From: Ignavibacteriales bacterium
GTDB lineage: Bacteria > Bacteroidota > Ignavibacteria > Ignavibacteriales > Ignavibacteriaceae
DNA: 64,000 nucleotides
Assembly: GCA_016700155.1 (NCBI GenBank)
Contig: CP065001.1
Location: 1,922,001-1,986,000, forward strand
Direction of reading: 5' to 3'
Below the pieces are notes generated by a model that worked only from the letters and a program-made list of their open reading frames with translations, was not told the origin of the DNA and made no database searches. Numbering within the stretch: the stretch's first letter is position 1; each line of letters opens with the position of its first letter. Shown here piece by piece: positions 35,859 through 43,695 of the stretch. The translations under genes were made by a program, and so were the position numbers.

Positions 35859-37520
35859 ATGAAAAAACTACTGCTCACGATTATGTTTCTTATACTGCCA
35901 TGGATCATTTCAGCACAAGTAAACATCACAGCGGACATCACGAGCAACACAACGTGGAGTTCAGAGAACATATATATGTTAGATGGGCTTATCTTTGTAG
36001 ATTCATCAGCAACACTGACCATAGAAGCAGGTACAGTAATAAAAGCAAAGCTTCAGTCAAACATCACCACGGGCGATGGAGCCAGTGCACTGGTAGTAAG
36101 ACGCGGCGGAAAAATAATAGCCAACGGAAATCTGAATCAGCCGATAATATTCACAAGCGAATTAGATGATGTAAACAATCCAAATGATCTTACAGCAGAT
36201 GATAATCAGTTGTGGGGCGGTGTAATCCTTTTAGGCAGAGCAACAACAAACCAGCCTACAACAGAAAACCAGATAGAAGGTATACCTACAACCGAGAATG
36301 CAAGGTTCGGAGGAAATGATGATAGCGATAACTCAGGCGTACTTAGATTTGTATCAATACGTCACGGAGGATTTTCAATAAGCGGCGTACCCGGAGATGA
36401 AATCAACGGACTAACAATGGGTGCAGTAGGTTCAGGCACAACAATAGAATTTGTAGAAGTATTTGCAAACTTTGATGACGGATATGAATGGTTCGGAGGC
36501 ACAGTAAACACAAGATACCTTGTAAGCGCATTCTGCGGAGACGATGCATTTGACTGGGATATGGGATTCAGAGGTAAAGGACAATACTGGTTTGCAATAC
36601 AGAAAAGCACAGAAGCCGGAAGAGGCGGAGAACTTGACGGCGGAGATGATTGTGAAACCTGTCAGCCATACGGAATACCAATGCTTTCAAACATTACCTG
36701 GATAGGTTCAGGTGCAGGTTCATCGGGAGTAGGCGGTGATGGTAATGACAGAGCATTATACTTCAGAGACAATTCAGGCGGAAAGTTATGGAACTCAATC
36801 ATAACAGACTTTGTAGCAAGTTCAGGAGCTTTGGATATTGAAGACCTTGCATCAGGAGAAGACAGCCGTGCAAGACTTGATGCAGGTGAATTAGTTATAC
36901 AGAACAATTACTGGTGGGGCTTCAGCAATGGTAATACACTTGCAAGCGTAGCACCGCAGAGTTATGTACAGACACATCTTACAGCAAACACAAATACTAT
37001 TGCTGATCCGCAGTTAAGAGGAATCAGCAGAACTAACAATGCAGGATTGGATCCAAGACCACAGAATGGTGCACCTACCACAACTGGTGCTATTAATCCT
37101 CCTGACCCCTGGTTCCAGGTAGTACCTTTTTATGGCGCATTTGATCCTGCAAATGGAATTTGGACTGAAGGCTGGACATCTGTTTCTCAATTAGGATTTA
37201 CACCTACAACAAATTTTGTTTCCGGTGTTGAAGAAGACCAACTTTCATCAGTTCCATCAGATTATAGCTTGTCACAAAACTTTCCGAATCCATTTAATCC
37301 TTCGACCAAAATCCAATTTTCTATCCCGAATTCATCTGAGATAAAATTATCGGTGTACAATATTCTCGGACAGGAAGTTGCAGTATTGGTGAATGGTTTT
37401 AGAAATGCAGGAACCTATGAAGTAAATTGGGAAGCTTCTGATATGCCAAGTGGAGTTTACATTTATGCAATTCAAAGTGGTAATATTTTTATTACAAAAA
37501 AAATGACATTACTAAAATAA
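35859..37520 (+). CDS. secreted beta-helix-like protein with T9SS sorting domain
   Basis: The 553-residue protein has a signal peptide (residues 1-20, ending ISAQ). The mature domain (about 21-400) is rich in glycine and short beta turns (ATLTIEAGTVIKAK, ALVVRRGGKIIANG, QLWGGVILLGRAT, GVLRFVSIRHGGFSISG), like a right-handed beta-helix. It ends in a type IX sorting domain with NFPNPFNPST near residue 474 and ITKKMTLLK. Homologues of this mature domain are commonly found next to TonB receptors. It probably captures or processes a substrate at the cell surface for the receptor. Codon use in the first 375 codons differs sharply from the rest (see findings). A terminator follows. Confidence 0.82.
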   Translation: MKKLLLTIMFLILPWIISAQVNITADITSNTTWSSENIYMLDGLIFVDSSATLTIEAGTVIKAKLQSNITTGDGASALVVRRGGKIIANGNLNQPIIFTSELDDVNNPNDLTADDNQLWGGVILLGRATTNQPTTENQIEGIPTTENARFGGNDDSDNSGVLRFVSIRHGGFSISGVPGDEINGLTMGAVGSGTTIEFVEVFANFDDGYEWFGGTVNTRYLVSAFCGDDAFDWDMGFRGKGQYWFAIQKSTEAGRGGELDGGDDCETCQPYGIPMLSNITWIGSGAGSSGVGGDGNDRALYFRDNSGGKLWNSIITDFVASSGALDIEDLASGEDSRARLDAGELVIQNNYWWGFSNGNTLASVAPQSYVQTHLTANTNTIADPQLRGISRTNNAGLDPRPQNGAPTTTGAINPPDPWFQVVPFYGAFDPANGIWTEGWTSVSQLGFTPTTNFVSGVEEDQLSSVPSDYSLSQNFPNPFNPSTKIQFSIPNSSEIKLSVYNILGQEVAVLVNGFRNAGTYEVNWEASDMPSGVYIYAIQSGNIFITKKMTLLK

Positions 37521-37549
37521 AATTTGTTCTCTCTCTCAATCCTTCGACT

Positions 37550-37578
37550 AAGGGCGATCTGCATAGACGCCCTTTTTT
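37550..37578 (+). terminator. rho-independent terminator after the T9SS beta-helix gene
   Basis: AAGGGCG (37550-37556) and CGCCCTT (37568-37574) pair around an 11-base loop and run into T's. The next hexamer array starts two bases downstream, so the terminator insulates it from the upstream operon. Confidence 0.85.
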
Positions 37579-37579
37579 A

Positions 37580-37618
37580 TTAACGATAAATTAATATCTC
37601 AATAACACTCTGTTAATC
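37580..37618 (+). promoter_or_regulatory. second array of four TTAACA-like hexamers at 11-bp periodicity (Pho-box-like)
   Basis: TTAACG at 37580, TTAATA at 37591, ATAACA at 37602 and TTAATC at 37613 start exactly 11 bases apart, with the same length and periodicity as the array at 32756-32794. A TATATTT element follows at about 37637, in the place of a -10/-7 box. The small-gene pair at 37684 begins 65 bases after the array. Confidence 0.6.
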
Positions 37619-37683
37619 TTTAAGAAGCAGTTCAGTTATATATTTCGTCACAAAAGTAAATAACACAATCGATGGAGGCTAAT

Positions 37684-37878
37684 ATGAACAACAAGTATGA
37701 GGAAATCATTGACCCTGAAGAGTTTCTCTATTGGGTTAGATTAAGCGGTGAAAAGAAATCGAGTGCTGATAATGATGAGAATCAAAACCTTTTAAAAATA
37801 ATTAGAAATGATTCAAACTTAGAGTGGCGCCAAGAGTATGAATTGATTTATAAATCTCACAAACTTGAAATCTATTGA
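37684..37878 (+). CDS. small conserved-looking protein, first of a two-gene unit
   Basis: The 64-residue product is very acidic at the N-terminus (EEIIDPEEFLYWVRLSGEKK) and basic towards the C-terminus. No signal peptide or membrane segment is visible, so it is probably cytoplasmic. I recognise no family. I choose ATG 37684 because GGAGG lies six bases upstream; an earlier ATG at 37672 overlaps that ribosome binding site. Its position directly below the second Pho-box-like array and before another small gene supports a real gene. Confidence 0.6.
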   Translation: MNNKYEEIIDPEEFLYWVRLSGEKKSSADNDENQNLLKIIRNDSNLEWRQEYELIYKSHKLEIY

Positions 37879-37885
37879 GGTCAAA

Positions 37886-38083
37886 TTGAAAACTGGTGAT
37901 ATGATCAAATATGCGTTTCCAAATCCTACAATTGCTGGAAAGGAATTCATAATTGGTAAAATAATTTCTATTTCATTGGAAAAGGTTTCAGTCTTATGCT
38001 TAGACAAAAGTAAAATGGATATATCATTTAAAAATTTTCATCAAATTGAATCCATAGAATCGGATGAAATTGGAAATGTCTAA
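37886..38083 (+). CDS. small protein, second of a two-gene unit
   Basis: The 65-residue product (TTG start at 37886 with GAGG five bases upstream) reads KTGDMIKYAFPNPTIAGKEFIIGKIISISLEKVSVLCLDKSKMDISFKNF, with the short strands and glycine turns of an SH3-like or other small beta barrel. A second TTG at 37865 would overlap the previous gene's stop. The strand pattern and the good ribosome binding site argue for a real gene. The function is unknown; a nucleic-acid-binding or regulatory role is a guess. Confidence 0.5.
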   Translation: MKTGDMIKYAFPNPTIAGKEFIIGKIISISLEKVSVLCLDKSKMDISFKNFHQIESIESDEIGNV

Positions 38084-38099
38084 AACTTAATTCCCATAA

Positions 38100-38606
38100 T
38101 TATTGTTTTAATTGGGCAGCGATTATAAGTTCCGCCAATTCTCTAAACGCTCCATTGCCACCTTTATTTATGCAAACATAGTCGACTAATTTTTTAATCT
38201 CCTCCATTGCATCTGCTGGAGAAGCAGAAAAACCAACACTTTTAATTATTTCGATATCATTTACATCGTCACCTATAAAAGCGATTTCTTCACCTGTTAG
38301 CTGATGGGTAAACAAAATTTCATTCAGTATTTTCTTTTTATCCTTCACTCCTAAATGAAGTTCCGTTATTTTTAATTTTGCTGCTCTTGTTTCAACAGAT
38401 CCGGATAATTCTCCAGTTATAATTCCGGTTTCTATGCTCAGGAGATTCCTTAATCGTTCTACACCCATTCCATCCCTGATAGAAAACCTTTTTAACTCTT
38501 CACCCTTAGCCGAATAATAAACCCCGGTGTCGGTTAAAACACCGTCATTGTCAGTCAAAACAAATTTAATTTTTTTTAATTTTCTATTTAGAATGTCAAT
38601 ATCCAA
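38100..38606 (-). CDS. kdsC: 3-deoxy-D-manno-octulosonate 8-phosphate phosphatase, KdsC-like
   Basis: The 168-residue HAD phosphatase of subclass C0 has motif I TDNDGVLTD (nucleophile Asp and the general acid/base Asp two residues on), motif II ETGIITGE and motif III/IV (GDDVNDIEI), with a conserved K near ELKRFS. KdsC removes phosphate from KDO-8-phosphate, giving KDO for lipopolysaccharide. The close relatives that act on N-acylneuraminate-9-phosphate or mannitol derivatives cannot be fully excluded. It is consistent with the LPS glycosyltransferases further downstream. It is a single gene convergent with the small-gene pair. Confidence 0.82.
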   Translation of the reverse strand: MDIDILNRKLKKIKFVLTDNDGVLTDTGVYYSAKGEELKRFSIRDGMGVERLRNLLSIETGIITGELSGSVETRAAKLKITELHLGVKDKKKILNEILFTHQLTGEEIAFIGDDVNDIEIIKSVGFSASPADAMEEIKKLVDYVCINKGGNGAFRELAELIIAAQLKQ

Positions 38607-38724
38607 TTGTCTCTCCTCAAATTCGGTTGTGTCAATAAAGCAATTTTATGATTAAATAGTTATTGTTAGATATACAATGAATGCTTAAATTCACGGCACT
38701 TTCAACAATCAATTTACAACGAAA

Positions 38725-39666
38725 ATGAAAATCATCAAACCAAAACGATTGCGAAAAGGGGATACCATTGGAATAATTGCACCTGCTTCCAGCCCGGACG
38801 ACCTTAGCAAACTTGAACAAAGTATCAGGTATTTTGAGAGCCTTGGTTATAAGATTGAAACAGGTGAAAACGTAGCCAGTTCAAGAGGTTATCTGGCTGG
38901 AAAAGATGAAGAAAGATTATCTGATTTTCATGCCATGTTCAAATCAAAAAAGATTAGTGCAATCTTTTGTGCAAGGGGTGGTTATGGTTCCGGAAGATTG
39001 TTGGATAAAATTGATTACAGATTAGTTAGAAATAATCCTAAAATATTTGTTGGGTACAGTGATATAACTCAACTTCAGTCAGCCCTGCTTACAAAATGCG
39101 GATTACTTACTTTTGCCGGACCGATGCCGGTAATAGATTTTGGTGGTCAAATAAGTACGTTCACTGAAGAACGTTTCTGGGAAATGCTTACTACCAATAA
39201 AAAAATCGGAAAGCTGCTTCAACCGGAAAACGAAAAACTATTTCCAATAATTAAAGGAGATGTAAAAGCTCGTTTGTATGGTGGTAATTTATCAAACATA
39301 GTTAGCCTGATCGGGACTGATTATCTTCCTTTTATTAAGGATAAAATCTTGTTCCTCGAAGAAACTGGCGAACTGCCATATCGTGTTGACAGAATGTTTA
39401 ATCATCTGCGTCTTGCAAAAATGCTTTCAACATCAAGAGCAGTACTACTGGGAGCATTTGTGGATTGCCACGAACACGATTATTCAAAGCGCTCACTTAC
39501 ATTAGGAGAAGTTATACAGGATTATTTCAGCAATTCGAAAAATACCGTGATGTATAACTTGAAGCATGGACATTTGAAGGACAATCTAACTTTACCCATC
39601 GGCGGACTGATTAAAATTCATTCAGCAAGGGGATATATAGAGATAACTGAAGGTTTATTACGTTAA
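38725..39666 (+). CDS. S66-family LD-carboxypeptidase
   Basis: The 313-residue protein belongs to peptidase family S66 (LD-carboxypeptidase A / MccF). The nucleophile serine S112 lies in FVGYSDITQLQ. The conserved GGYGSGRLLDKIDY and CARGGYG precede it, and the Glu-His pair is carried by LFLEETGE and the C-terminal LKHGHLKDNLTLPIGG. LD-carboxypeptidases trim the terminal D-alanine from tetrapeptides in peptidoglycan recycling in the cytoplasm, while MccF detoxifies peptide antibiotics. The context of wall and LPS genes favours the former. It is divergent from kdsC, in a 118-base spacer. Confidence 0.85.
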   Translation: MKIIKPKRLRKGDTIGIIAPASSPDDLSKLEQSIRYFESLGYKIETGENVASSRGYLAGKDEERLSDFHAMFKSKKISAIFCARGGYGSGRLLDKIDYRLVRNNPKIFVGYSDITQLQSALLTKCGLLTFAGPMPVIDFGGQISTFTEERFWEMLTTNKKIGKLLQPENEKLFPIIKGDVKARLYGGNLSNIVSLIGTDYLPFIKDKILFLEETGELPYRVDRMFNHLRLAKMLSTSRAVLLGAFVDCHEHDYSKRSLTLGEVIQDYFSNSKNTVMYNLKHGHLKDNLTLPIGGLIKIHSARGYIEITEGLLR

Positions 39667-39704
39667 CTTAATAAATAATTTAAGTTATTGTGATTTACTT
39701 AGTT

Positions 39705-40529
39705 TTACATCTCGTCGGAATGTAAGTATGCAAAATAGTTCTCAGGGTAATTCTTAATAGCTTCTTTAGCTATACTAATCTCGGGGAAAATACCAAAAAC
39801 AGTTGAACCGCTGCCACTCATTGATGAATACAATGCACCTCTTTCAAGTAAGGAACTTTTTATTTTTGCGATCTGAGGGTATTGTTGAAAGACAATTTCT
39901 TCAAAATCGTTTTGAAGTTTAGAAATGTTTAATTGATGCTCCACTTCAAATATTTTAGTAAAAGCCTGCGTTGGCTTTGGACTAATATTCTGGTATGCCC
40001 ATTTGGTGGATATATGAATTCCTGGGTTAATGACTACAATGGGGTATAGAATTTTTAAATTGACCGGACTTAACACTTCGCCACGTGATGTTCCATAGCT
40101 GGGAACTGGATTGAGAAAGTAAGGCACATCAGACCCAAGATTTAATGCAATTATTTTTAACTCTTCTTTTGATAATCTTAAATCAAATAATTCATTGAGC
40201 ATTAATAACGTCGTTGCTGCATTAGAACTTCCACCACCTAATCCAGCGCCTATAGGAATATTTTTCTCCAAACTTATATGACAATTCAATGGTAGATTTA
40301 CATACGATGCAAGTTCATTTTTTGCTTTGACAATCAAATTGTCCTTGGTCTCAAGTATGTTCAGGTTGCATCTAAAAAGAGTAGTATTGTTAAGTTCTAT
40401 TATTAATTTATCCGATAAACTAATTGGATAAAAAATCGTTTCAATATTATGATAACCATCTGATCTTTTCTTGGTTACATAGAGTCCTAAATTTATCTTT
40501 GCCGGGCAATGTCTTTCAAGTGTTTGCAT
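39705..40529 (-). CDS. ispE: 4-diphosphocytidyl-2-C-methyl-D-erythritol kinase
   Basis: IspE phosphorylates CDP-methylerythritol in the MEP isoprenoid pathway. The 274-residue GHMP kinase begins CPAKINLGLYVTKKRSDGYH, has the ATP-binding glycine-rich loop PIGAGLGGGSSNAAT near residues 91-105, and ends with the third GHMP motif MSGSGSTVFGIF. Start is ATG 40529 (a TTG three bases upstream is open but unlikely). The 5' end overlaps the preceding homocysteine methyltransferase-like gene by 14 bases. It is the last gene of the unit glycosyltransferase - methyltransferase - ispE. Confidence 0.94.
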   Translation of the reverse strand: MQTLERHCPAKINLGLYVTKKRSDGYHNIETIFYPISLSDKLIIELNNTTLFRCNLNILETKDNLIVKAKNELASYVNLPLNCHISLEKNIPIGAGLGGGSSNAATTLLMLNELFDLRLSKEELKIIALNLGSDVPYFLNPVPSYGTSRGEVLSPVNLKILYPIVVINPGIHISTKWAYQNISPKPTQAFTKIFEVEHQLNISKLQNDFEEIVFQQYPQIAKIKSSLLERGALYSSMSGSGSTVFGIFPEISIAKEAIKNYPENYFAYLHSDEM

Positions 40530-41391
40530 CAATCATCTTTCTTAGGTATTTGGTGAAAAGCGGGCTTGAACCACAACAGCTGCCAACCAAGCAAGGATTT
40601 TTGGGTAAATATCTTTTTGTTATTTCAGAATATTCAATTGCTGATGGTGTAATTCTTGAGTTATTCTTTTTTTTCGAATCAAAAACAATTAAGTATGCTC
40701 CCCATAAAGTTGATTTACAGATTATTGGATAGACTAGACTAAATGTCTTGGAATCAATGCAATTGTAAGATATAGCTAGTGGAGAATAGTCATTTAATAC
40801 CTCGAGTGCCTTGAAAAAATTTTCTCCTGAAAGTAAGGTTAGATCCGGAAGAACATATAAGCTCACAACGAAAGGTATTTGATTAACACTGCAGTACTTT
40901 GCAATAATTTCGATTTCATCAAGATGACTTTGTGTTTCGTTTAATATAAAGTGAACACCACAATTCCATAAATTTGTAATATGATAATGGTGATTTAGTT
41001 CAAGTTTTTTTTTGCTAAGAGTTCTATTTCGTTGATAACAATCTTCTGCCGGAGGATTAGAACCAGCAATGAGTACATTTCTATTTTCTGAAGCCTCTTT
41101 GGCTAAATCGACTGCCGTTCTAATATAATTCTCTTTTTTACTTATACCTGATTTCTCCAAGGTCGATGGATTAGTTCTGAAAGTATTAGTTGTGATGATA
41201 TCAGCCCCGGCTTTAATATATGCTTTGTGAATTTTTAATACTTCCGGAGAGGATATAATATTTGCTCTTGTGCTCCATAGTAAATCTTTTTTTGCAAATT
41301 TTCGAGATTCAAGCAGACTACCCATAGCACCATCTAGAAGAAGTGGTCTTCTCTTTTTTTTTGCATCCCGAAAGATATTTTCTAATTGCAT
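40516..41391 (-). CDS. homocysteine S-methyltransferase family protein
   Basis: The 291-residue product has the family start RPLLLDGAMGSLLESR, GADIITTNTFRTNPSTL and the zinc site made of the Cys in ISYNC and the Cys pair of VGSCCGSSPLF near the C-terminus, so the zinc ligands are complete. The family moves a methyl group from a donor (S-methylmethionine, SAM or betaine-type) to homocysteine to form methionine. The central region is more divergent than usual, so the substrate may differ. I choose ATG 41391, just after the upstream gene's stop; a more upstream ATG at 41430 would overlap that gene by 29 bases. It overlaps ispE by 14 bases. Confidence 0.8.
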   Translation of the reverse strand: MQLENIFRDAKKKRRPLLLDGAMGSLLESRKFAKKDLLWSTRANIISSPEVLKIHKAYIKAGADIITTNTFRTNPSTLEKSGISKKENYIRTAVDLAKEASENRNVLIAGSNPPAEDCYQRNRTLSKKKLELNHHYHITNLWNCGVHFILNETQSHLDEIEIIAKYCSVNQIPFVVSLYVLPDLTLLSGENFFKALEVLNDYSPLAISYNCIDSKTFSLVYPIICKSTLWGAYLIVFDSKKKNNSRITPSAIEYSEITKRYLPKNPCLVGSCCGSSPLFTKYLRKMIDANT

Positions 41392-41401
41392 TGTATTTTC
41401 T

Positions 41402-42526
41402 TTAACTATGCATAGAATAATATTTATCAATCTCAGCTTCTATTCTAACCAGATCTATCATTTTAATACATTCGAGATCATAAGGACATTGTTTTTTCCA
41501 GCAGGGTGAACAAGATAATTCTTCTTGAAATAGTTTTATCCCCCGGTCATACAAGTCAATTTCTGTCCAGCAGCTTAACCCAAACCATGCTATGACAAAT
41601 TTCTTTAACGCAATTGCCAGGTGCATTCCAAATGAATCTCCAGTTATCACAATGTCGGGAATAGCTTCGTAACAAGCTCCTTTTCTGACTCCACCTGTAG
41701 TTGGAGTGTTGATTATTCTGCCTTCAAAGTGCGAATAAATTTCATTGTTTCGGATTGTGTCTTCTGGTCCGCCAAGCAAAACAATTTTGTAAATATTTTT
41801 CTTCAATAATTTATGAATAAGATTTACATGCTGTTCAACAGTCATTTTTTTATTTGGAAATAATTCTGAACAACCTGTATTAAATCCGATAACTTTATCA
41901 GGAGATGTTATTCCAACTGAAGATTTATAGTCTTCAATAAACTTAATCTCATCATCCGAAAATTTAAACACATAGTCATTTCTTGAATATTCAACTTCAA
42001 AAGTTTCTGCCAGGTATTCCTGCCCAGTTTTTTGATTCACTTTAAACTTCAGATGATTATTCATTCCAAGTTCAAAATTATAGGCTGCTCCATCATTTAC
42101 AGGAATTATTTTTCCATCTTCATTTAGTCCAAATCCCAGCTTGTGAACTGCATTAACAGTATTTAAAAGCGCACAGGAACGCTGCGATTTATCAACGTTC
42201 ATCACATAATCGTATTTGATGTGAGACAGGATTGAAATGGATTCGGCATCATAAACAAAAACCTGGTCAATGAATTCGTTGTACTTCAGGAGCGGTGCAG
42301 CATTCTTAAGGGTTACCCAATGGATTGTTGAAACCGGAAATTTCCTTTTCAGGGAAACAAGTTGTGCCGTTGTCATCAGAACATCACCCATTGCATCCAG
42401 ATTAATAATCAGAATTTTGGTCCCAACAGGTAGATTATCTTTGCATCCATCTTTCCAGCAATCGTGATCGGGATAACATGGTTTATAACCGTTAAATCTT
42501 TTACAGGATGGAATCTCGTTTAGCAT
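41402..42526 (-). CDS. glycosyltransferase family 9 (heptosyltransferase-like) with extra N-terminal Cys cluster
   Basis: The 374-residue protein has a GT9 core: the sugar-acceptor side KILIINLDAMGDVLMTTAQLVSLKR (about 35-60) and the nucleotide-sugar side with GFNTGCSELFPNKKMTVEQ, LLGGPEDTIRNN and VITGDSFGMHLAIAL. Heptosyltransferases of this family build the inner core of LPS. Two cysteine-rich segments are notable. The N-terminal one, before the GT fold, has Cys at about residues 8, 17, 22 and 27. The C-terminal one is CSPCWKKQCPYDLEC, similar to that in many GT9 proteins. The N-terminal cluster is unusual. The 3' end lies 10 bases before the methyltransferase-like gene. Confidence 0.83.
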   Translation of the reverse strand: MLNEIPSCKRFNGYKPCYPDHDCWKDGCKDNLPVGTKILIINLDAMGDVLMTTAQLVSLKRKFPVSTIHWVTLKNAAPLLKYNEFIDQVFVYDAESISILSHIKYDYVMNVDKSQRSCALLNTVNAVHKLGFGLNEDGKIIPVNDGAAYNFELGMNNHLKFKVNQKTGQEYLAETFEVEYSRNDYVFKFSDDEIKFIEDYKSSVGITSPDKVIGFNTGCSELFPNKKMTVEQHVNLIHKLLKKNIYKIVLLGGPEDTIRNNEIYSHFEGRIINTPTTGGVRKGACYEAIPDIVITGDSFGMHLAIALKKFVIAWFGLSCWTEIDLYDRGIKLFQEELSCSPCWKKQCPYDLECIKMIDLVRIEAEIDKYYSMHS

Positions 42527-42608
42527 ATAATTATTTTTGATTGAATTAAGTTTAATTTTATGTTAGAAATATAACAAACAATTTTTTAAGGTTAACCTGT
42601 AATTATCA

Positions 42609-43694
42609 ATGACGATTTTTCAATTTAGTTTTGGCGATGGTTATGCAGGAAGTTCTAAAGTAGCATTGGTTAGTTCAAGATTATTGATGAATACCGGTCA
42701 CATTGTGCATCTGTTCGTCTCTGAAAATTCTCTAACCGAAAAAAGAGCTACAGAAGACAACCTCATTGTCCATTCAATTAATTCCAATCAAAAATTAAAT
42801 GAAATCTTAAAAAAGATATTACCGGTTTTTTCGGCTGAACATCCCGCTGTTGTAATCTCTCATCATTCATTAGACAGAAAAATTGGTATTGAATTAAAAC
42901 GTCAGTTCAAAAAATCATTTATAAATATCGGGTACAGGCATAACATTAGTAAGACTGTTCCTATCATAGGTCCATTTATTTATAACAGGTATTATGACTA
43001 TCTCATAGCCTGCAGTCAGGGTGTTGCCGATAGTCTTACTTCATCAGGAATTAAAGAAAATAAAGTGAAAGTCATTAGAAATTCCATCACTTTACCTGAG
43101 AACCTTTCTGCAATTTCAGGAGAGAAAATTCGTGAAAGTCTTAGTCTGAAAGATAAAATCGTTCTTGGAATGTCAACATGGTTTCATAAAGAACGGAAGG
43201 GATTTGATATTTTATTCGAAGCTATAAAAGAACTTGATGATAAATTTATCTTGTTATTAATCGGGATACCTGAAAGTGATAAAAGTAAAGTTATTGATTT
43301 CGCTTCCTCATTTAATATTCCAAAAGAAAAATTAATAATGCCGGGCTATGTTGAAAATGTGTGGGAGTATTATAACGCCATGGATATTTTTCTTTTAACT
43401 TCGCGTTCGGAAGGATTTTCGTTAGCACTGCTTGAAGCAGGTGCAGCAAGGCTTCCGATAATTGCTTCAAATATTCCCGGTAATAATGAGTTTATAGTTG
43501 ATAAACGGAACGGGGTTTTATTCGATATCAACAAACCCGATCAGTTAAAGGATGCAATATTAAAACTTTCCGAGGATAAATTTTTAGCAGGAGAGTTTGC
43601 TGCAAAAGCTTACAATGACGTGATGGAAAATTATTTACTAAAAAATTATTCCGACGCTTTACTGAATTTTCTCGCTGCGGTAACTCATAAATAG
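42609..43694 (+). CDS. glycosyltransferase family 4 (GT-B)
   Basis: The 361-residue protein is a GT-B transferase. The N-terminal domain starts MTIFQFSFGDGYAGSSKVALVSSRLL, and the C-terminal GT1/GT4 domain has VLGMSTWFHKERKGFDILFEAI, LLLIGIPE, IMPGYVENVWEYYNAMDIFLLTSRSEGFSLALLEAGA (the E-x7-E nucleotide-sugar motif) and VLFDINKPDQL. It transfers a sugar from a nucleotide donor to an acceptor, presumably an LPS core or O-antigen precursor. It is a single plus-strand gene between two GT9 genes pointing the other way. The three probably work together on the same glycan, but the sugars cannot be told from sequence. Confidence 0.85.
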   Translation: MTIFQFSFGDGYAGSSKVALVSSRLLMNTGHIVHLFVSENSLTEKRATEDNLIVHSINSNQKLNEILKKILPVFSAEHPAVVISHHSLDRKIGIELKRQFKKSFINIGYRHNISKTVPIIGPFIYNRYYDYLIACSQGVADSLTSSGIKENKVKVIRNSITLPENLSAISGEKIRESLSLKDKIVLGMSTWFHKERKGFDILFEAIKELDDKFILLLIGIPESDKSKVIDFASSFNIPKEKLIMPGYVENVWEYYNAMDIFLLTSRSEGFSLALLEAGAARLPIIASNIPGNNEFIVDKRNGVLFDINKPDQLKDAILKLSEDKFLAGEFAAKAYNDVMENYLLKNYSDALLNFLAAVTHK

Positions 43695-43695
43695 A

